A stretch of DNA of 64,000 nt from Streptomyces sp. SID8374 (GCF_009865135.1 NZ_WWGH01000001.1:3596001-3660000), one strand, 5' to 3'; shown: positions 1 through 8,916, counted from the first letter of the stretch. Program-made: numbers and translations. Notes: generated by a model from the sequence alone, not told the origin.

Positions 1-1
1 T

Positions 2-2194
2 CCTCTGTCTTCCGATGGCCTTGTGGATGATACCTACGCCCGCATTATTCCCGGCTCGGCAATAGATGGGATCGAAGGGCTTCACCCGTGGAACTTGATC
101 CACCTTTCCGAGGCAAAGGTGGAATACCCTTGGAAACTACCGGCCCACGGACCTCAGCTGGCTTTCACGCTTCTGGAATCTGGAAAGGTCGATGAATACC
201 GGCCTGTAGAAGTAGTGGAGCTGGCAGCGTCAGACCCATGGAAAATGATCTATGCTGCATGCCTTGGGCTTTTGCCAGAAAATCCAAATCCGGAACTATT
301 GAGCTCTCACCAGTTGATTCCTAATCTCACCTTCGAGAACTTCATCCGCGTCAACAGGGTCGAAGCTCAAGGGTCATTGGATGACCTCTTGCAACGCTTG
401 AGCTCACGCAGTTCTCTTTCTCCACGCCTACTTTCCATGTTGGGGCTTGGGTATGGAAATGCCGGTAGTACCGGAATTAGGACAGCAGGCGTAGTTCTCC
501 CTGCTCCCGAGTTCCCTCGAACTGACGCAGGTCCTAATGTAGTTGTAATTTGCTCACCCGGTGACGTGCACGATTCCGCGCTGCTTTGGAATCTACGTGG
601 CGCAAATGGAGACTCTGCGCCACTGCCAATCGGGATTCCCGTAGAGTGCGTCACCGCTGACAGTCTTCGTTCCTTGCTGAAGACTCCCGGCCTATCACGA
701 AATGGCTTTGCGGTGAACGGCCTGTATGTGACTAGCGCCAGCCTAGCACCCGAAGAAATTCGCGCGCTTATTGGCGAAGACGTCGCGAGTGTGGGAATTG
801 CGAGCTACGCGGATATGCTACATTTCGGCTACCCGGGTAGCGTCTCACGCAATGAAGTGCTCGTTTGGGATAAGGGAAATAGTCAGTTCGTTCCTCTGCC
901 GACTGATACCCATCGCAGTATTTTTAAGCACGGCATTTTTTCTCCCACATCAAGCATGCGGGCGGACGTCAGCGTGCTAGATAGCCCTTTCCCTGAAGGG
1001 CCTGACATTAGAGTCACTACATCTAATGCCACCTTTTCTGCGGGTGCCAGCAGTACACGGCCCGTGCACTCCAAGCGCGCGGAGGTCCGGCATCTGTCGT
1101 GGCCCAGTAAAATGCTCATGGCCAGATCGGTGGCGTCCGGGAGAGGTTTCGATCTCCAAGAGTCAGAGCCTGGCCGCGCGGCTCGTGTGCTTCTGTCTGG
1201 ACTCGCCAGCATCAGCATGCTCGATAATCTAGCTCATGCCCCACTTCTTAATATGCTGGAGGAAATGGCGGCACGTCAGGGGTTTGGGTGGTACAAGAAC
1301 CGGCTGCGAAATATTGGCCTGGAGGCAAACCCTGGACATTCGGTCGGACCCACCACGGATGAACTCCCGGAAAAAACGTTCAATGAGTTCAAGAAGGCGC
1401 TCGGCAATAGCGATAGAGCTACCAAGAATTGGCTCCTGTGGGCCGAAAAGTCGCACCTCATCTTGAAGGGTTTTCAATTGGCGTGCGATGCTTGCGACGC
1501 GAAGCAGTGGATACCCGTTGCAGCTTTTGCCCCGCCCATTATCTGTCGCGGGTGTGCACGAGAGATGTCAACTCCCTTCGGAGACCGAAGTAATATCGAA
1601 TTTAGATATCGTCTATCTGAACGCCTGCGGCGCGTGTATGAGCAGGATGCGATGGGACACCTGCTGGTAGCGCGATACTTTTACCAGCTATTTGAGGCGG
1701 GAAGGAGAGGCAGGCTAGTCGGTCTCCATCCTGGAATAGAGGTTCACAAAAAGGGGGAAACACGCCTCGAAGGAGAAGCAGACGTTCTTCTCTTCACGAG
1801 GAGGGGAGAATTCGTGCCAGTGGAAGTGAAGCGGACGTCCTCCGGTTTCACAGATGGAGAAATCGACAAACTTGGCCACTTGGCTTCATTTTTGAAATCC
1901 CCCTGGTCAGTAGTCGCCTGCTGTCAATATGGAAAAGATGCGGGAACGGATTTTGAACAGCTTGCAGCTTACTCGGAAAGTGAGGGGCACTCGCGCATTG
2001 TCTTGAGTTATGATGCGCTTCTCGGTCGGCCAATTTGGTCTCTTGGTAGCGATCCATTCCAATGGAATCCGCTTAACTTGGATGAAGTTAAGGAGCGAGA
2101 GGTCAAGTACGTGAAGAGAATGGCTGGCCAATCGAAGACCGAGAAATTCAGCTGGCTGGCGGAAGATATGCTGAATCAACCCAAAATGACATAA
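2..2194 (+). CDS. large protein with zinc ribbon and PD-(D/E)XK-like nuclease motif (5' partial)
   Basis: I do not recognise the family. The frame is open to the window edge, and the first GTG (codon at 23) has no ribosome binding site, so the start probably lies outside. Around residue 488 there is a CxxC pair, CDACDAK, followed by a second CRGC pair 20 residues later, which reads as a zinc ribbon. Around residues 575-605 the pattern GEADVLLF, then FVPVEVKR, is the E...D...ExK signature of the PD-(D/E)XK nuclease fold. The N-terminal 450 residues show no motif I know. Codon use is AT-richer than that of its neighbours. As the last gene before the att site it is probably cargo of the element, and a role in DNA restriction or phage defence is plausible but unproven. 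Confidence 0.7.
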   Translation, partial: PLSSDGLVDDTYARIIPGSAIDGIEGLHPWNLIHLSEAKVEYPWKLPAHGPQLAFTLLESGKVDEYRPVEVVELAASDPWKMIYAACLGLLPENPNPELLSSHQLIPNLTFENFIRVNRVEAQGSLDDLLQRLSSRSSLSPRLLSMLGLGYGNAGSTGIRTAGVVLPAPEFPRTDAGPNVVVICSPGDVHDSALLWNLRGANGDSAPLPIGIPVECVTADSLRSLLKTPGLSRNGFAVNGLYVTSASLAPEEIRALIGEDVASVGIASYADMLHFGYPGSVSRNEVLVWDKGNSQFVPLPTDTHRSIFKHGIFSPTSSMRADVSVLDSPFPEGPDIRVTTSNATFSAGASSTRPVHSKRAEVRHLSWPSKMLMARSVASGRGFDLQESEPGRAARVLLSGLASISMLDNLAHAPLLNMLEEMAARQGFGWYKNRLRNIGLEANPGHSVGPTTDELPEKTFNEFKKALGNSDRATKNWLLWAEKSHLILKGFQLACDACDAKQWIPVAAFAPPIICRGCAREMSTPFGDRSNIEFRYRLSERLRRVYEQDAMGHLLVARYFYQLFEAGRRGRLVGLHPGIEVHKKGETRLEGEADVLLFTRRGEFVPVEVKRTSSGFTDGEIDKLGHLASFLKSPWSVVACCQYGKDAGTDFEQLAAYSESEGHSRIVLSYDALLGRPIWSLGSDPFQWNPLNLDEVKEREVKYVKRMAGQSKTEKFSWLAEDMLNQPKMT

Positions 2195-2405
2195 ATGCCT
2201 ATCCCCCGACGGGTCTATAGCTCACGTGCATGGTCCCTGCGCGGGCTAGGGGACATAGCCGGGCGGCGTGCCGGGCGGGCCGATGTCCGTGAGTGACCAG
2301 ACGTACGACGATGCCTACGCCGGTTGACGAGCATCGCTGACGACCTAGCTGACTCACGTTCGTTGTCCTGTTCATTGTTCAGTTCGCTGGTGCCCGCGCA
2401 GGTTC

Positions 2406-2421
2406 GTCGTTGTACAACGAC
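2406..2421. promoter_or_regulatory. 16-bp perfect palindrome near the att site
   Basis: GTCGTTGTACAACGAC reads identically on both strands. It lies in non-coding DNA about 60 bp from the tRNA fragment. It could be an operator for an element regulator or an arm site for an integrase. There is no direct evidence for either. Confidence 0.35.
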
Positions 2422-2478
2422 CTCCACTGAGCTGCAAGGCGACCGCACATGGACGCTCGTAAACAGCCACTCGCACAG

Positions 2479-2534
2479 TTGGAAAGCGTGTTGGGGGCAA
2501 CCCCTCACGAGTTCGAATCTCGTATCCTCCGCCA
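2479..2534 (+). repeat. 3' fragment of tRNA-Ser(GGA), attachment-site copy
   Basis: The sequence from the anticodon loop (TTGGAAA) through the 3' half of the anticodon stem, the long class II variable arm (GGGG CAA CCCC), the T arm (ACGAG TTCGAAT CTCGT) and the acceptor strand ATCCTCC plus GCCA is intact. The expected 5' acceptor GGAGGAT and the D arm are absent, and the 5' half of the anticodon stem no longer pairs. It is therefore a partial tRNA copy, as expected for the att border opposite the reconstituted gene, and not a functional tRNA. Confidence 0.8.
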
Positions 2535-2553
2535 TTGCTCTCACCGGGCAATA

Positions 2554-2593
2554 CGTCGAAGGCCCCCGCAGCTTGCTGCGGGGGCCTTCGACG
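2554..2593. terminator. strong hairpin, original tRNA-Ser terminator
   Basis: A perfect 19-bp stem (CGTCGAAGGCCCCCGCAGC with its complement) with a TT turn is followed by TTT. It directly follows the tRNA 3' end. It also lies downstream of the leftward flavin reductase gene, so it can act in both directions. Confidence 0.8.
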
Positions 2594-2666
2594 TTTCAGC
2601 ACTCGTTGTTCCGGCCTCTGTCCACAACGGTCCGCCGCGCGGCGACGGGCACCGAAGTGGCCGCGA

Positions 2667-3287
2667 TCAGGCGGAGGACTCCGCCGGCCTCGCGTGGGCG
2701 AAGCCTCTGTGGTGCCAGATCAGGCCTCCGGCCGGGCGGCCCAGGCAGTCGGACGCGGTGACTCGGCCCACCAGGATCGAATGGTCGCCCCCCTCGATGA
2801 CGTCGTACCGGGCGCAGGTCAACCGCAGTGCGCAGTCGGCCAGTTGCGGCGCGCGGTGTGATGTCGGTCCGGCGGCCAGGGGAACGTTCGTGAAGCGCTG
2901 GTCGGTCGGGCCCGCGAACCGCTTGGCCAGCGCCTCGTTCTCCGGGCCCAGCAGATGGAGGGCGAAGGCGTCCGCCGATACGAGAACGTCGTGGGTGCGG
3001 GAGTTCCGGTCCAGGCAGACCAGCAGCAGCGGCGGGTCCAGGGAGAGGGAAGACACCGCGCTGGCCGTCAGCCCCCGCGGGGTGCCCGTCGCGTCGTAGC
3101 AGGTCACCACCGTGACCGGGGCGGCGAGGGAGGCCATGGCGGAACGGAACTCGTCGGCCGCTATGTCGCCGGGCGCCGTCGGGGCCGGGGCGGGGGTGCC
3201 GGTCACCGGGGAGTCGGCTCGCGGCGCGGAGGCGGGGCGGGTGGAGCGGGGCCTGGTGGACGCGGTCAGCAGGGAGGTGGCGTTCAT
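2667..3287 (-). CDS. flavin reductase (DIM6/NTAB family)
   Basis: This 206-residue protein has the flavin-reductase-like FMN-binding split barrel: FRSAMASLAAPVTVVT, the GLTASAVSSLSLDPPLLLVC strand-turn region and the C-terminal IWHHRGFAH signature. Such proteins use NAD(P)H to reduce FMN or FAD for a partner oxygenase. The first 60 residues are a Pro/Ala/Thr-rich extension typical of Streptomyces members. The ATG overlaps the stop of the amidohydrolase gene as ATGA, so it is translationally coupled as the last gene of the leftward operon. The partner flavoprotein could be the acyl-CoA-dehydrogenase-like protein two genes upstream, because that fold includes FMNH2-dependent monooxygenases. Confidence 0.85.
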   Translation of the reverse strand: MNATSLLTASTRPRSTRPASAPRADSPVTGTPAPAPTAPGDIAADEFRSAMASLAAPVTVVTCYDATGTPRGLTASAVSSLSLDPPLLLVCLDRNSRTHDVLVSADAFALHLLGPENEALAKRFAGPTDQRFTNVPLAAGPTSHRAPQLADCALRLTCARYDVIEGGDHSILVGRVTASDCLGRPAGGLIWHHRGFAHARPAESSA

Positions 3288-4744
3288 CGGACCGCTCCTT
3301 CCAGTTCCCGGGCCGGCGCGGGGGCCGGTACCCCGTTCGCGGGAAAGTCCGGCAGGGACGGGGGCGGCCCGGTCAGCCAGCGGCCCAGGGGCTCGCCCAG
3401 CGTGCCCCGCTCCAGGTCCCAGGCGACGTGTCCACCCCGCACCACGGTGGTGAACCGGCCGGTGAACATCCAGCCCTCGTACGCCGACCAGCCGCACAGC
3501 GACTCGACGTGGGGCGCCGAGAGCTGCCAGCGGGCGGCCGGGTCCAGGAGGGCCAGGTCGGCGTCGGCGCCGACCGTCAGCCGGCCCTTCCCGGCCAGGC
3601 CGAACAGGTCCGCGGGACCCGTTCCCATCAGCCGGGCGAGGTGGACGGCGGCGGCGTCGGGGGTGATGCCGCGCGCGAGCATGCCCGTCCACACGGAGAC
3701 GGCCAGTTCCTGGACCCCCGGGAGCCCGGGAGGCGCCTCGGCCGGGGGCCGGTTCTTCTCCTCGACGGTGTGCGGGGCGTGATCACTGCCGATCGTGGAC
3801 GCCTCCCCGCCGAGCACGGCCTGCCAGAGCCGCTCCCGGTCCCGGGGAGCGCGGATCGCCGGTGAGAGCCGGGTGCGGGGACCGCGCAGGGCGGTGTCGT
3901 GGTCGGTGAACGCGAGGTGGTGCCCGGTGACCTCGAAGCTGATCGGCAGCCCCTCGGCCGCGGCGGCGACGAGCAGATCGGTCTCCTCGGCGGACGACAC
4001 GTGCAGGATGTGCGTCTTCGTGCCGTACGTCCGGACCAGTTGGACGACCTTGGCGACCGCGACGATCGCCCCCGAGCGCGGCCGGTGCGGCTCGTAGGCG
4101 TCGTACGACTCGGGGTCGCCGGCACGGGAGTCGAGCAGGTCGAAGACGTGCTGGTCCTCGGCGTGCAGCACGAGGCGCACCCCGCCCCGCGCGGCGGCGG
4201 CGAACGCCGCCTCCAGCTGGTGCGCCTCGCGGAACACCACCGGTGCCGTGTGGTGGCCCGCCATGAACGCCTTGGCGGAGGTCGCCACCTCCGGGGCGAG
4301 GTCGGCGAGGACCTCGGGGTGGTCCGGGTCGGCTCCGATGTGGAACCGGTGGTCGACGTAGGAGCGGCCCGCGATCAGCGCCGCCTTCGCCCGCAGGGTC
4401 GCCGGGTCGAGCGACGGCGGGCGCGTGTTGGGCATGTCCATCACCGTCGTGACGCCCCCGGCGAGCGCGGCCCGACTGCCGTTCTCCCAGGTCTCCTTGT
4501 GCTCCAGGCCCGGGGTGCGGAAGTGCACATGGGAGTCGATGAGCCCGGGCAGGACGTACTTGCCCGCAGCGCTCAGACGGGGCCCGGGAGGCAGCGGAGC
4601 ACCGGGGGCGAGGATCGCCACGACGCGGCCGTCACGGACGACGACGCTGCCTTCGGCCACTCCCTCGGGGGTGACCAGTCGGCCTCCTTCCACCACCAGG
4701 TCGGCCCGGGAGGAGGCAGGGGATATGGGAGAGGGGGAGTTCAT
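3284..4744 (-). CDS. dihydroorotase-type cyclic amidohydrolase
   Basis: The 486-residue protein belongs to the dihydroorotase/allantoinase/hydantoinase branch of the amidohydrolase superfamily. The binuclear metal site is complete: the HxH pair in DSHVHFRTPG, the lysine to be carboxylated in SAKAFMAGHH, the histidines of VLHAEDQ and ILHVSS, and the catalytic Asp of SDHAPHT. Flanking N- and C-terminal segments form the usual composite beta-sandwich. Its place in an ATGA-coupled operon with amino-acid enzymes argues against a housekeeping pyrimidine role. It more likely opens or closes a cyclic ureide or amide intermediate. The true substrate cannot be read from sequence. Confidence 0.8.
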   Translation of the reverse strand: MNSPSPISPASSRADLVVEGGRLVTPEGVAEGSVVVRDGRVVAILAPGAPLPPGPRLSAAGKYVLPGLIDSHVHFRTPGLEHKETWENGSRAALAGGVTTVMDMPNTRPPSLDPATLRAKAALIAGRSYVDHRFHIGADPDHPEVLADLAPEVATSAKAFMAGHHTAPVVFREAHQLEAAFAAAARGGVRLVLHAEDQHVFDLLDSRAGDPESYDAYEPHRPRSGAIVAVAKVVQLVRTYGTKTHILHVSSAEETDLLVAAAAEGLPISFEVTGHHLAFTDHDTALRGPRTRLSPAIRAPRDRERLWQAVLGGEASTIGSDHAPHTVEEKNRPPAEAPPGLPGVQELAVSVWTGMLARGITPDAAAVHLARLMGTGPADLFGLAGKGRLTVGADADLALLDPAARWQLSAPHVESLCGWSAYEGWMFTGRFTTVVRGGHVAWDLERGTLGEPLGRWLTGPPPSLPDFPANGVPAPAPARELEGAVR

Positions 4745-5982
4745 CGGTTCCACGGCAGGCTCACCAGTTCCTTGCAGAGGTCGTTGGTCGGTCCCATCAG
4801 GGCTACGGCCCGGGCGTCGCGCCCGAACCGGTTGATCGGATGCGTCTCCACGTAGCCCGCCGATCCCAGGAAGCGGGCCACGTCCGCCACCACCCGCTCC
4901 GCCGCTTCGGAGGCGGCCAGCTTGGAGTGGAGCGTGGTCATGCCGGGGGCGGCGGAGCTGCGCCGGCCGGCCCGCTCCACCACCGCGCGGGCGGCCTCGA
5001 CCTGGGTGGCCAGGTCCACCAGGCGGTGGCGTACCGCCTGGTGGGCGTAGAGCCCCCGGCGGCCGGCATGCGCGTGGGCGGCGTCGAGGGCCGCCTGGGC
5101 GACGCCCACGGCGACGGCACCGAGCGAGGCGCCGCTGTCGCGGACCCGGGCGATGATGGACGCCGCGACGCCCGTCGCGCCGAGGCGTGCGGAGTCCGGC
5201 ACCACGCACTCCCGTACCGACACGAACCCGGTGGCGGAGCCGCGCATCCCGGTCAGCCGCATCGAGGTGTCGGGCACCAGCCCCGGGTGTTCGCCCGGGA
5301 CCAGGAAGAACGTCTGCCCGGCCGACCCGTACCCGGTGTCCTGGGAGGCGGCGGCCGGGGCCTCGTCCACCGTCTGCGCCAGCACGAGGTAAACGTCTGC
5401 GAGGCCGGCGCTGGTGGTGAAGGACTTGGCGCCGTCCAGGAGCCAGTCCCCCTCGGGCGTGCGGTGCGCCCGGGTCGCGAGGTTCTTCTTGTCGGCGCCG
5501 GCCCCGCTCTCCGACCAGGCGGAGGCGGCGAGCCACCTGCCGTCGGCCAGCCTGGGCAGCACCTCGCGGTGCTGGGCGGGCGAGCCGTTCTCGACGATGC
5601 GGCTGGTCACGGCGCAGTGCTGGAACAGCATGATCGCCGCCGAGGCGTTCACCGAGGCGACCTGTTCCACACAGGTGTTGAGGGCCACCGCGTCGGCGCC
5701 CGCACCGCCGTAGCACTTCGGTACGACGAGGGCCAGCAGCCCGCTCTCGCGGAGCACCGCGACGGCTTCGCGGTCCGGCTCCCCGGTGAGGTCGGCCGCC
5801 TCGGCGCAGGCCGCCAGCCGTTCCAGGGTCGGAGGTGTCGGCAGTACGGGGGCGGGGCGCGCGATGACGCCGGGGACGGATCGGCGGTGGTCACCGGGGA
5901 ACGGATCGATGCCGAAGGGGTCGGACAACGCTCGGGGGCCGGTGTCGTCGCGTACGGCGGTCAGGCTGTCAGCGGAACCCAC
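4741..5982 (-). CDS. acyl-CoA dehydrogenase-like flavoprotein
   Basis: The 413-residue protein has the acyl-CoA dehydrogenase fold: helical N-domain, flavin-binding strand region with ASAWSESGAGADKKN and LLDGAKSFTTSAG, and a C-terminal four-helix domain ending in a FLGSAGYVETHPINRFGRDA stretch. The family includes dehydrogenases and also reduced-flavin N- or S-monooxygenases of the DszC type; sequence alone does not separate them here. The operon also encodes a flavin reductase, which would suit the monooxygenase option. The start is a GTG preceded by GAGGAG, inside the 3' end of the upstream gene (22-nt overlap). Its stop overlaps the amidohydrolase ATG. Confidence 0.8.
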   Translation of the reverse strand: MGSADSLTAVRDDTGPRALSDPFGIDPFPGDHRRSVPGVIARPAPVLPTPPTLERLAACAEAADLTGEPDREAVAVLRESGLLALVVPKCYGGAGADAVALNTCVEQVASVNASAAIMLFQHCAVTSRIVENGSPAQHREVLPRLADGRWLAASAWSESGAGADKKNLATRAHRTPEGDWLLDGAKSFTTSAGLADVYLVLAQTVDEAPAAASQDTGYGSAGQTFFLVPGEHPGLVPDTSMRLTGMRGSATGFVSVRECVVPDSARLGATGVAASIIARVRDSGASLGAVAVGVAQAALDAAHAHAGRRGLYAHQAVRHRLVDLATQVEAARAVVERAGRRSSAAPGMTTLHSKLAASEAAERVVADVARFLGSAGYVETHPINRFGRDARAVALMGPTNDLCKELVSLPWNR

Positions 5983-7052
5983 GGGTTCTCCTCGGATAGG
6001 GGGGCGGGCGGGGTGAGGCGGGCGGAGACAGCGGGGGGCTGGGCCGTCGCGGACCGGGGACCCGGCAGCAGCCCCCGGTACTCGACCTGCTTCTCGGCGA
6101 CCGACACCCAGGCGAGCCGGCGCCGCCCGTCGGGGCCGGACGTCGAATGGGCGGCCACCCGGACGCAGCCGTCCGGGGTGCGGACCTGGAGCAGGGCGTC
6201 AGGGTCCCGGGCCGCGCGGCCCGCCAGCGACCAGGGGACGGTGCCGGTGATGCCGGCGGCGGCGCCCAGGCAGATGGCGCCGGTCAGCGCGACCGTGGGA
6301 TGCCAGGAGGGAACCGAGACGGCCCGTACGTACAGGCCGCCGCCGTCCTGCGGGAGCACGGCCGCGATCTTGGGAAAGGCGCCGAAGGTGCCCCAGCCCT
6401 GCGAGGCGCAGACCGCGATCCGCAGCCGGGTCATCGTGTCGAACAGGCCGGGGGCGTCGCCGAAGAGGGCGTCCGGTCCGTCGACGCCGAGGTGCGTGGC
6501 GTCGACGAAGGCGTACGGATTGCCCATCGACACCAGGGACACGGGCACGGACCGGCCCTCGAAGGGGACGTGGGTCACCGGCTCCCCCGTCATCAGGAGC
6601 TCCGGCAGCTCCAGCGGCGGTGAGCACAGGAAGTGCGCCGTGAACCGGGTGCCGCCGCCGAAGGTCTCCTCGGCCTCGCAGACCACGTTGTCACCGTTGT
6701 TGAGGACGTTGACCCGGACCCGGCACCCCGGCACCAGCGGCTGGATCATGCCGATGCGGGCGGCCGCCTCGACGGCGGCCAGGATCGAGTGGCCGCAGGA
6801 GCCGCGGAGGTCGAAGCTGTCGTGGCTCTGCGGCAGGGACTGGACGAACCGGTAGTCCAGGTCGAACAGCGGGTGCCGGGAGGGCCGCACGATGGCGTTC
6901 TTCAGCACATCGGCCGAGCCATGCCGGGCCAGGTCGGCCCGCAGACCGGCCAGCGCGCCCAGCAACTGGGGATCGGACTCGGGAAGGTCGCGGCCGTCCA
7001 GCACCGCGGTGGGGCAGGGTGCGCCGGCCGCCTTGACCAGGGAGACGATCAT
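5961..7052 (-). CDS. PrpF-family isomerase (DapF-like fold)
   Basis: The 363-residue protein matches the PrpF/4-oxalomesaconate tautomerase family, which has the diaminopimelate-epimerase double-hairpin fold and catalyses cofactor-free proton shifts. Recognisable segments are the start PCPTAVLDGRDLP, the central FDLRGSCGHSILAAVEAAAR (normally SGNCGNxxA) and the late WHPTVALTGAICLGAAA. In a pathway of this composition it could racemise or tautomerise an amino-acid-like intermediate, by analogy with the DapF-type racemase DcsC of D-cycloserine biosynthesis; that is inference. The start overlaps the stop of the amidotransferase gene as ATGA. Confidence 0.8.
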   Translation of the reverse strand: MIVSLVKAAGAPCPTAVLDGRDLPESDPQLLGALAGLRADLARHGSADVLKNAIVRPSRHPLFDLDYRFVQSLPQSHDSFDLRGSCGHSILAAVEAAARIGMIQPLVPGCRVRVNVLNNGDNVVCEAEETFGGGTRFTAHFLCSPPLELPELLMTGEPVTHVPFEGRSVPVSLVSMGNPYAFVDATHLGVDGPDALFGDAPGLFDTMTRLRIAVCASQGWGTFGAFPKIAAVLPQDGGGLYVRAVSVPSWHPTVALTGAICLGAAAGITGTVPWSLAGRAARDPDALLQVRTPDGCVRVAAHSTSGPDGRRRLAWVSVAEKQVEYRGLLPGPRSATAQPPAVSARLTPPAPLSEENPWVPLTA

Positions 7053-8908
7053 CCGGCCACCACCGCCAGCTCGCGGGTCTGCCGGTTCGAGCCGGCGGAC
7101 GTGCCGAAGAACTCGCTGCGCCACATCTGATGCGACATCAGGGCCCAGAGGGCCAGCGAGGTGCCGTCGGACGGCCGGGCCTCCTGCTCGGCGAACAGGG
7201 CGTCGACCACCTCGTACCGCAGTCGCCCGTCGGCACGCAGGGCCTGGGGGGACAGGACGTCGCGGGCCATCGCCCACAGCCGCTGCCCCGGGCTCAGCAT
7301 GGCTGTGATCGGCAGGGTGAAGGGCTGCTTGGGCCGGTTCAGGACGCTGTCCGGCAGCAGTCCTTCGGCCGCCCGGTACAGCGCGCGCTTGACGCCGACG
7401 CCGGGGACGGTGCGGTGCTGGTCGGGCAGGGACGCCGCGAAGCGCACCACGCCGGGCTGGCAGAACGGGAGCCGGGCCTCCACCGAGCTGGCCATCGAGA
7501 GGTGGTCGACGCGGCGAAGGTGGTAGGCGGGCAGCCGGTAGCGCTGTTCGATCCGGGTGATGCGCTGGAGGCGGCTGCCCTCGCCGTGCGTGAGGATGTC
7601 GGTGAGGCCGGGCGGCAGGGGGGACGCGCCGGGTGCGTGGACCCGGGCGGCGTAGTCGGCGGTGTACAGCTGCCGGCGCAGCGAATCGGGCACCGCGGCC
7701 AGATGGTCGAGGTAGGGGGTGGCCCAGTCGGCCCCCTCGGGTGCGGCGAGCGCCTGGGTCATGCGGCTGTAGCCGCCGAAGAGCTCGTCGGCCGCGTCCC
7801 CGGTGAGGGCCACCTTGAATCCGGCGTCGCGGACCGCCCGGAACAGCGAGAAGGTGGAGAGGGTGATCGGGTCGGCGTTGGGCTGGCCGAGGTGGCGTAC
7901 GACGTCACCCATCAGGTCCGGGAAGGTGGCCGGGTCGATCTCCACCTGGTGGTGCACTGTGCCGGTGTGCCGGGACACCTCCGAGGCGAAGGCCCGCTCG
8001 TCCCCGGGCCAGTTGCCCGTGTAGGCGATGTTGAACGTGTGCAGCGCCTCGCTGGAGCCGCGGTCGAACAGGATGCGGGCCGCGAGCGCGGTCACCAGGC
8101 TGGAGTCGAGTCCGCCGGAGGTGATGGCCGCGACCGGCGCGTCGGCGATCAGCAGCCGGGAGACCTCGCGGGTCAGCAGCTCCCGCAGCGACTCGCCCGC
8201 CCGGGACAGGCTCCGCTCCTCGTCGACCGGCGGAGCCGACTCGTACCCCATGCGCCGGGAGGTGAGGCGCAGGCCGCCCTCGCGGGTGACGACCGCGGTG
8301 GTGGCGGGCGGCAGGACGTCGATGCCCTCGAACATGGTCCGCTGGCCGAAGGGGGTCTTGGCCGACAGGTAGGTGTGCAGGCCCAGCTCGTCCTCGTAGG
8401 GGCGTACGCCGTCGAAGCCGAGCAGGGCGGGCAGTTCGGAGGCGAAGTGGAACCGGCCGCTGCGCTCCTCCCAGTGGTAGTAGAGCGGCTTCATGCCGGA
8501 GGCGTCGGTGGCGATCACCAGGCGCGGTTCCCGGCGCAGGTCCATCACGGCGACGGAGAACATGCCGTCGAGGTGCTCGGCGAAGCGGTCCCCGTACGTG
8601 AGGTAGAGGGCGGGAAGAATCGATCCGTCGCAGCGGTCGTCGAAGTGGAAGCCCTGGCGCATGAGTTCGGTGCGCAGCCGGTCGTGGTTGTAGATCTCGC
8701 CGTTGAAGACGACGGTGATGTCGCCCAGGCGGTAGGGCTGGTCCCCGCCCTCGGGGTCCATGATCGAGAGCCGGTTGTTGCCGAGGGCCCAGCCGGACTG
8801 CCGGGCGAAGGACTGGGCGTCGGGGCCGCCGTGGTGCTGGAGGGCGGCGACCCGGCGCATCTCGTCATCGGTGGTGCGGGCGTGGAAGGATCCGTGGATT
8901 CGGCACAT
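7049..8908 (-). CDS. asparagine-synthetase-like glutamine amidotransferase
   Basis: The 619-residue protein has a class II glutaminase domain with the catalytic Cys immediately after the initiator Met (MCRIHGSF), the usual LSIMDPEGGDQPY and FNGEIYNH blocks, and a synthetase domain with the PP-loop pyrophosphatase motif SGGLDSS and the GDAADELFGGY block. It should use glutamine ammonia and ATP to amidate a carboxylate. Length and motifs match AsnB, but clusters reuse this fold for amide formation on pathway intermediates, and its coupling to PrpF and cupin genes suggests that here. Because the glutaminase Cys is intact it does not resemble the beta-lactam synthetase branch. Confidence 0.85.
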   Translation of the reverse strand: MCRIHGSFHARTTDDEMRRVAALQHHGGPDAQSFARQSGWALGNNRLSIMDPEGGDQPYRLGDITVVFNGEIYNHDRLRTELMRQGFHFDDRCDGSILPALYLTYGDRFAEHLDGMFSVAVMDLRREPRLVIATDASGMKPLYYHWEERSGRFHFASELPALLGFDGVRPYEDELGLHTYLSAKTPFGQRTMFEGIDVLPPATTAVVTREGGLRLTSRRMGYESAPPVDEERSLSRAGESLRELLTREVSRLLIADAPVAAITSGGLDSSLVTALAARILFDRGSSEALHTFNIAYTGNWPGDERAFASEVSRHTGTVHHQVEIDPATFPDLMGDVVRHLGQPNADPITLSTFSLFRAVRDAGFKVALTGDAADELFGGYSRMTQALAAPEGADWATPYLDHLAAVPDSLRRQLYTADYAARVHAPGASPLPPGLTDILTHGEGSRLQRITRIEQRYRLPAYHLRRVDHLSMASSVEARLPFCQPGVVRFAASLPDQHRTVPGVGVKRALYRAAEGLLPDSVLNRPKQPFTLPITAMLSPGQRLWAMARDVLSPQALRADGRLRYEVVDALFAEQEARPSDGTSLALWALMSHQMWRSEFFGTSAGSNRQTRELAVVAG

Positions 8909-8916
8909 GGCTCAGA

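Larger units (their letters stand above)
1..2534. mobile_element. right end of a tRNA-Ser-integrated element
   Basis: The first 2.5 kb is visibly richer in A/T and in A/T-ending codons than the rest of the window. It stops at a partial copy of a tRNA-Ser gene that contains only the part from the anticodon loop to the CCA end. Integrative elements of actinomycetes use tRNA 3' ends as attachment sites and leave such a copy at one border. The chromosomal terminator of the original tRNA follows directly. No integrase or transfer gene lies inside the window, so the element type (ICE, prophage or genomic island) cannot be named. The boundary itself is well supported; the identity of the element is inference. 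Confidence 0.55.

Noticed and set aside
2479..2534. A complete tRNA-Ser gene
   Set aside because: The 5' acceptor strand, the D arm and half of the anticodon stem are missing, so only an att copy remains.
2215..2544. 109-codon minus-strand frame over the tRNA fragment
   Set aside because: It is the antisense of tRNA sequence (the TRFELVRG string is a well-known spurious product); there is no ribosome binding site.
2667..5982. Proven two-component monooxygenase (flavin reductase plus acyl-CoA-dehydrogenase-like protein)
   Set aside because: The flavoprotein's SESGAGADKKN region is equally compatible with a dehydrogenase, so the pairing is kept as a possibility in the entries, not a call.
4840..6855. 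Long plus-strand open frame (over 650 codons) opposite the acyl-CoA-dehydrogenase and PrpF genes
   Set aside because: GC-rich shadow of the real minus-strand genes; the product is low in hydrophobic order and has no domain.
7049..8908. Beta-lactam synthetase
   Set aside because: The N-terminal glutaminase Cys and associated blocks are intact, unlike that branch.
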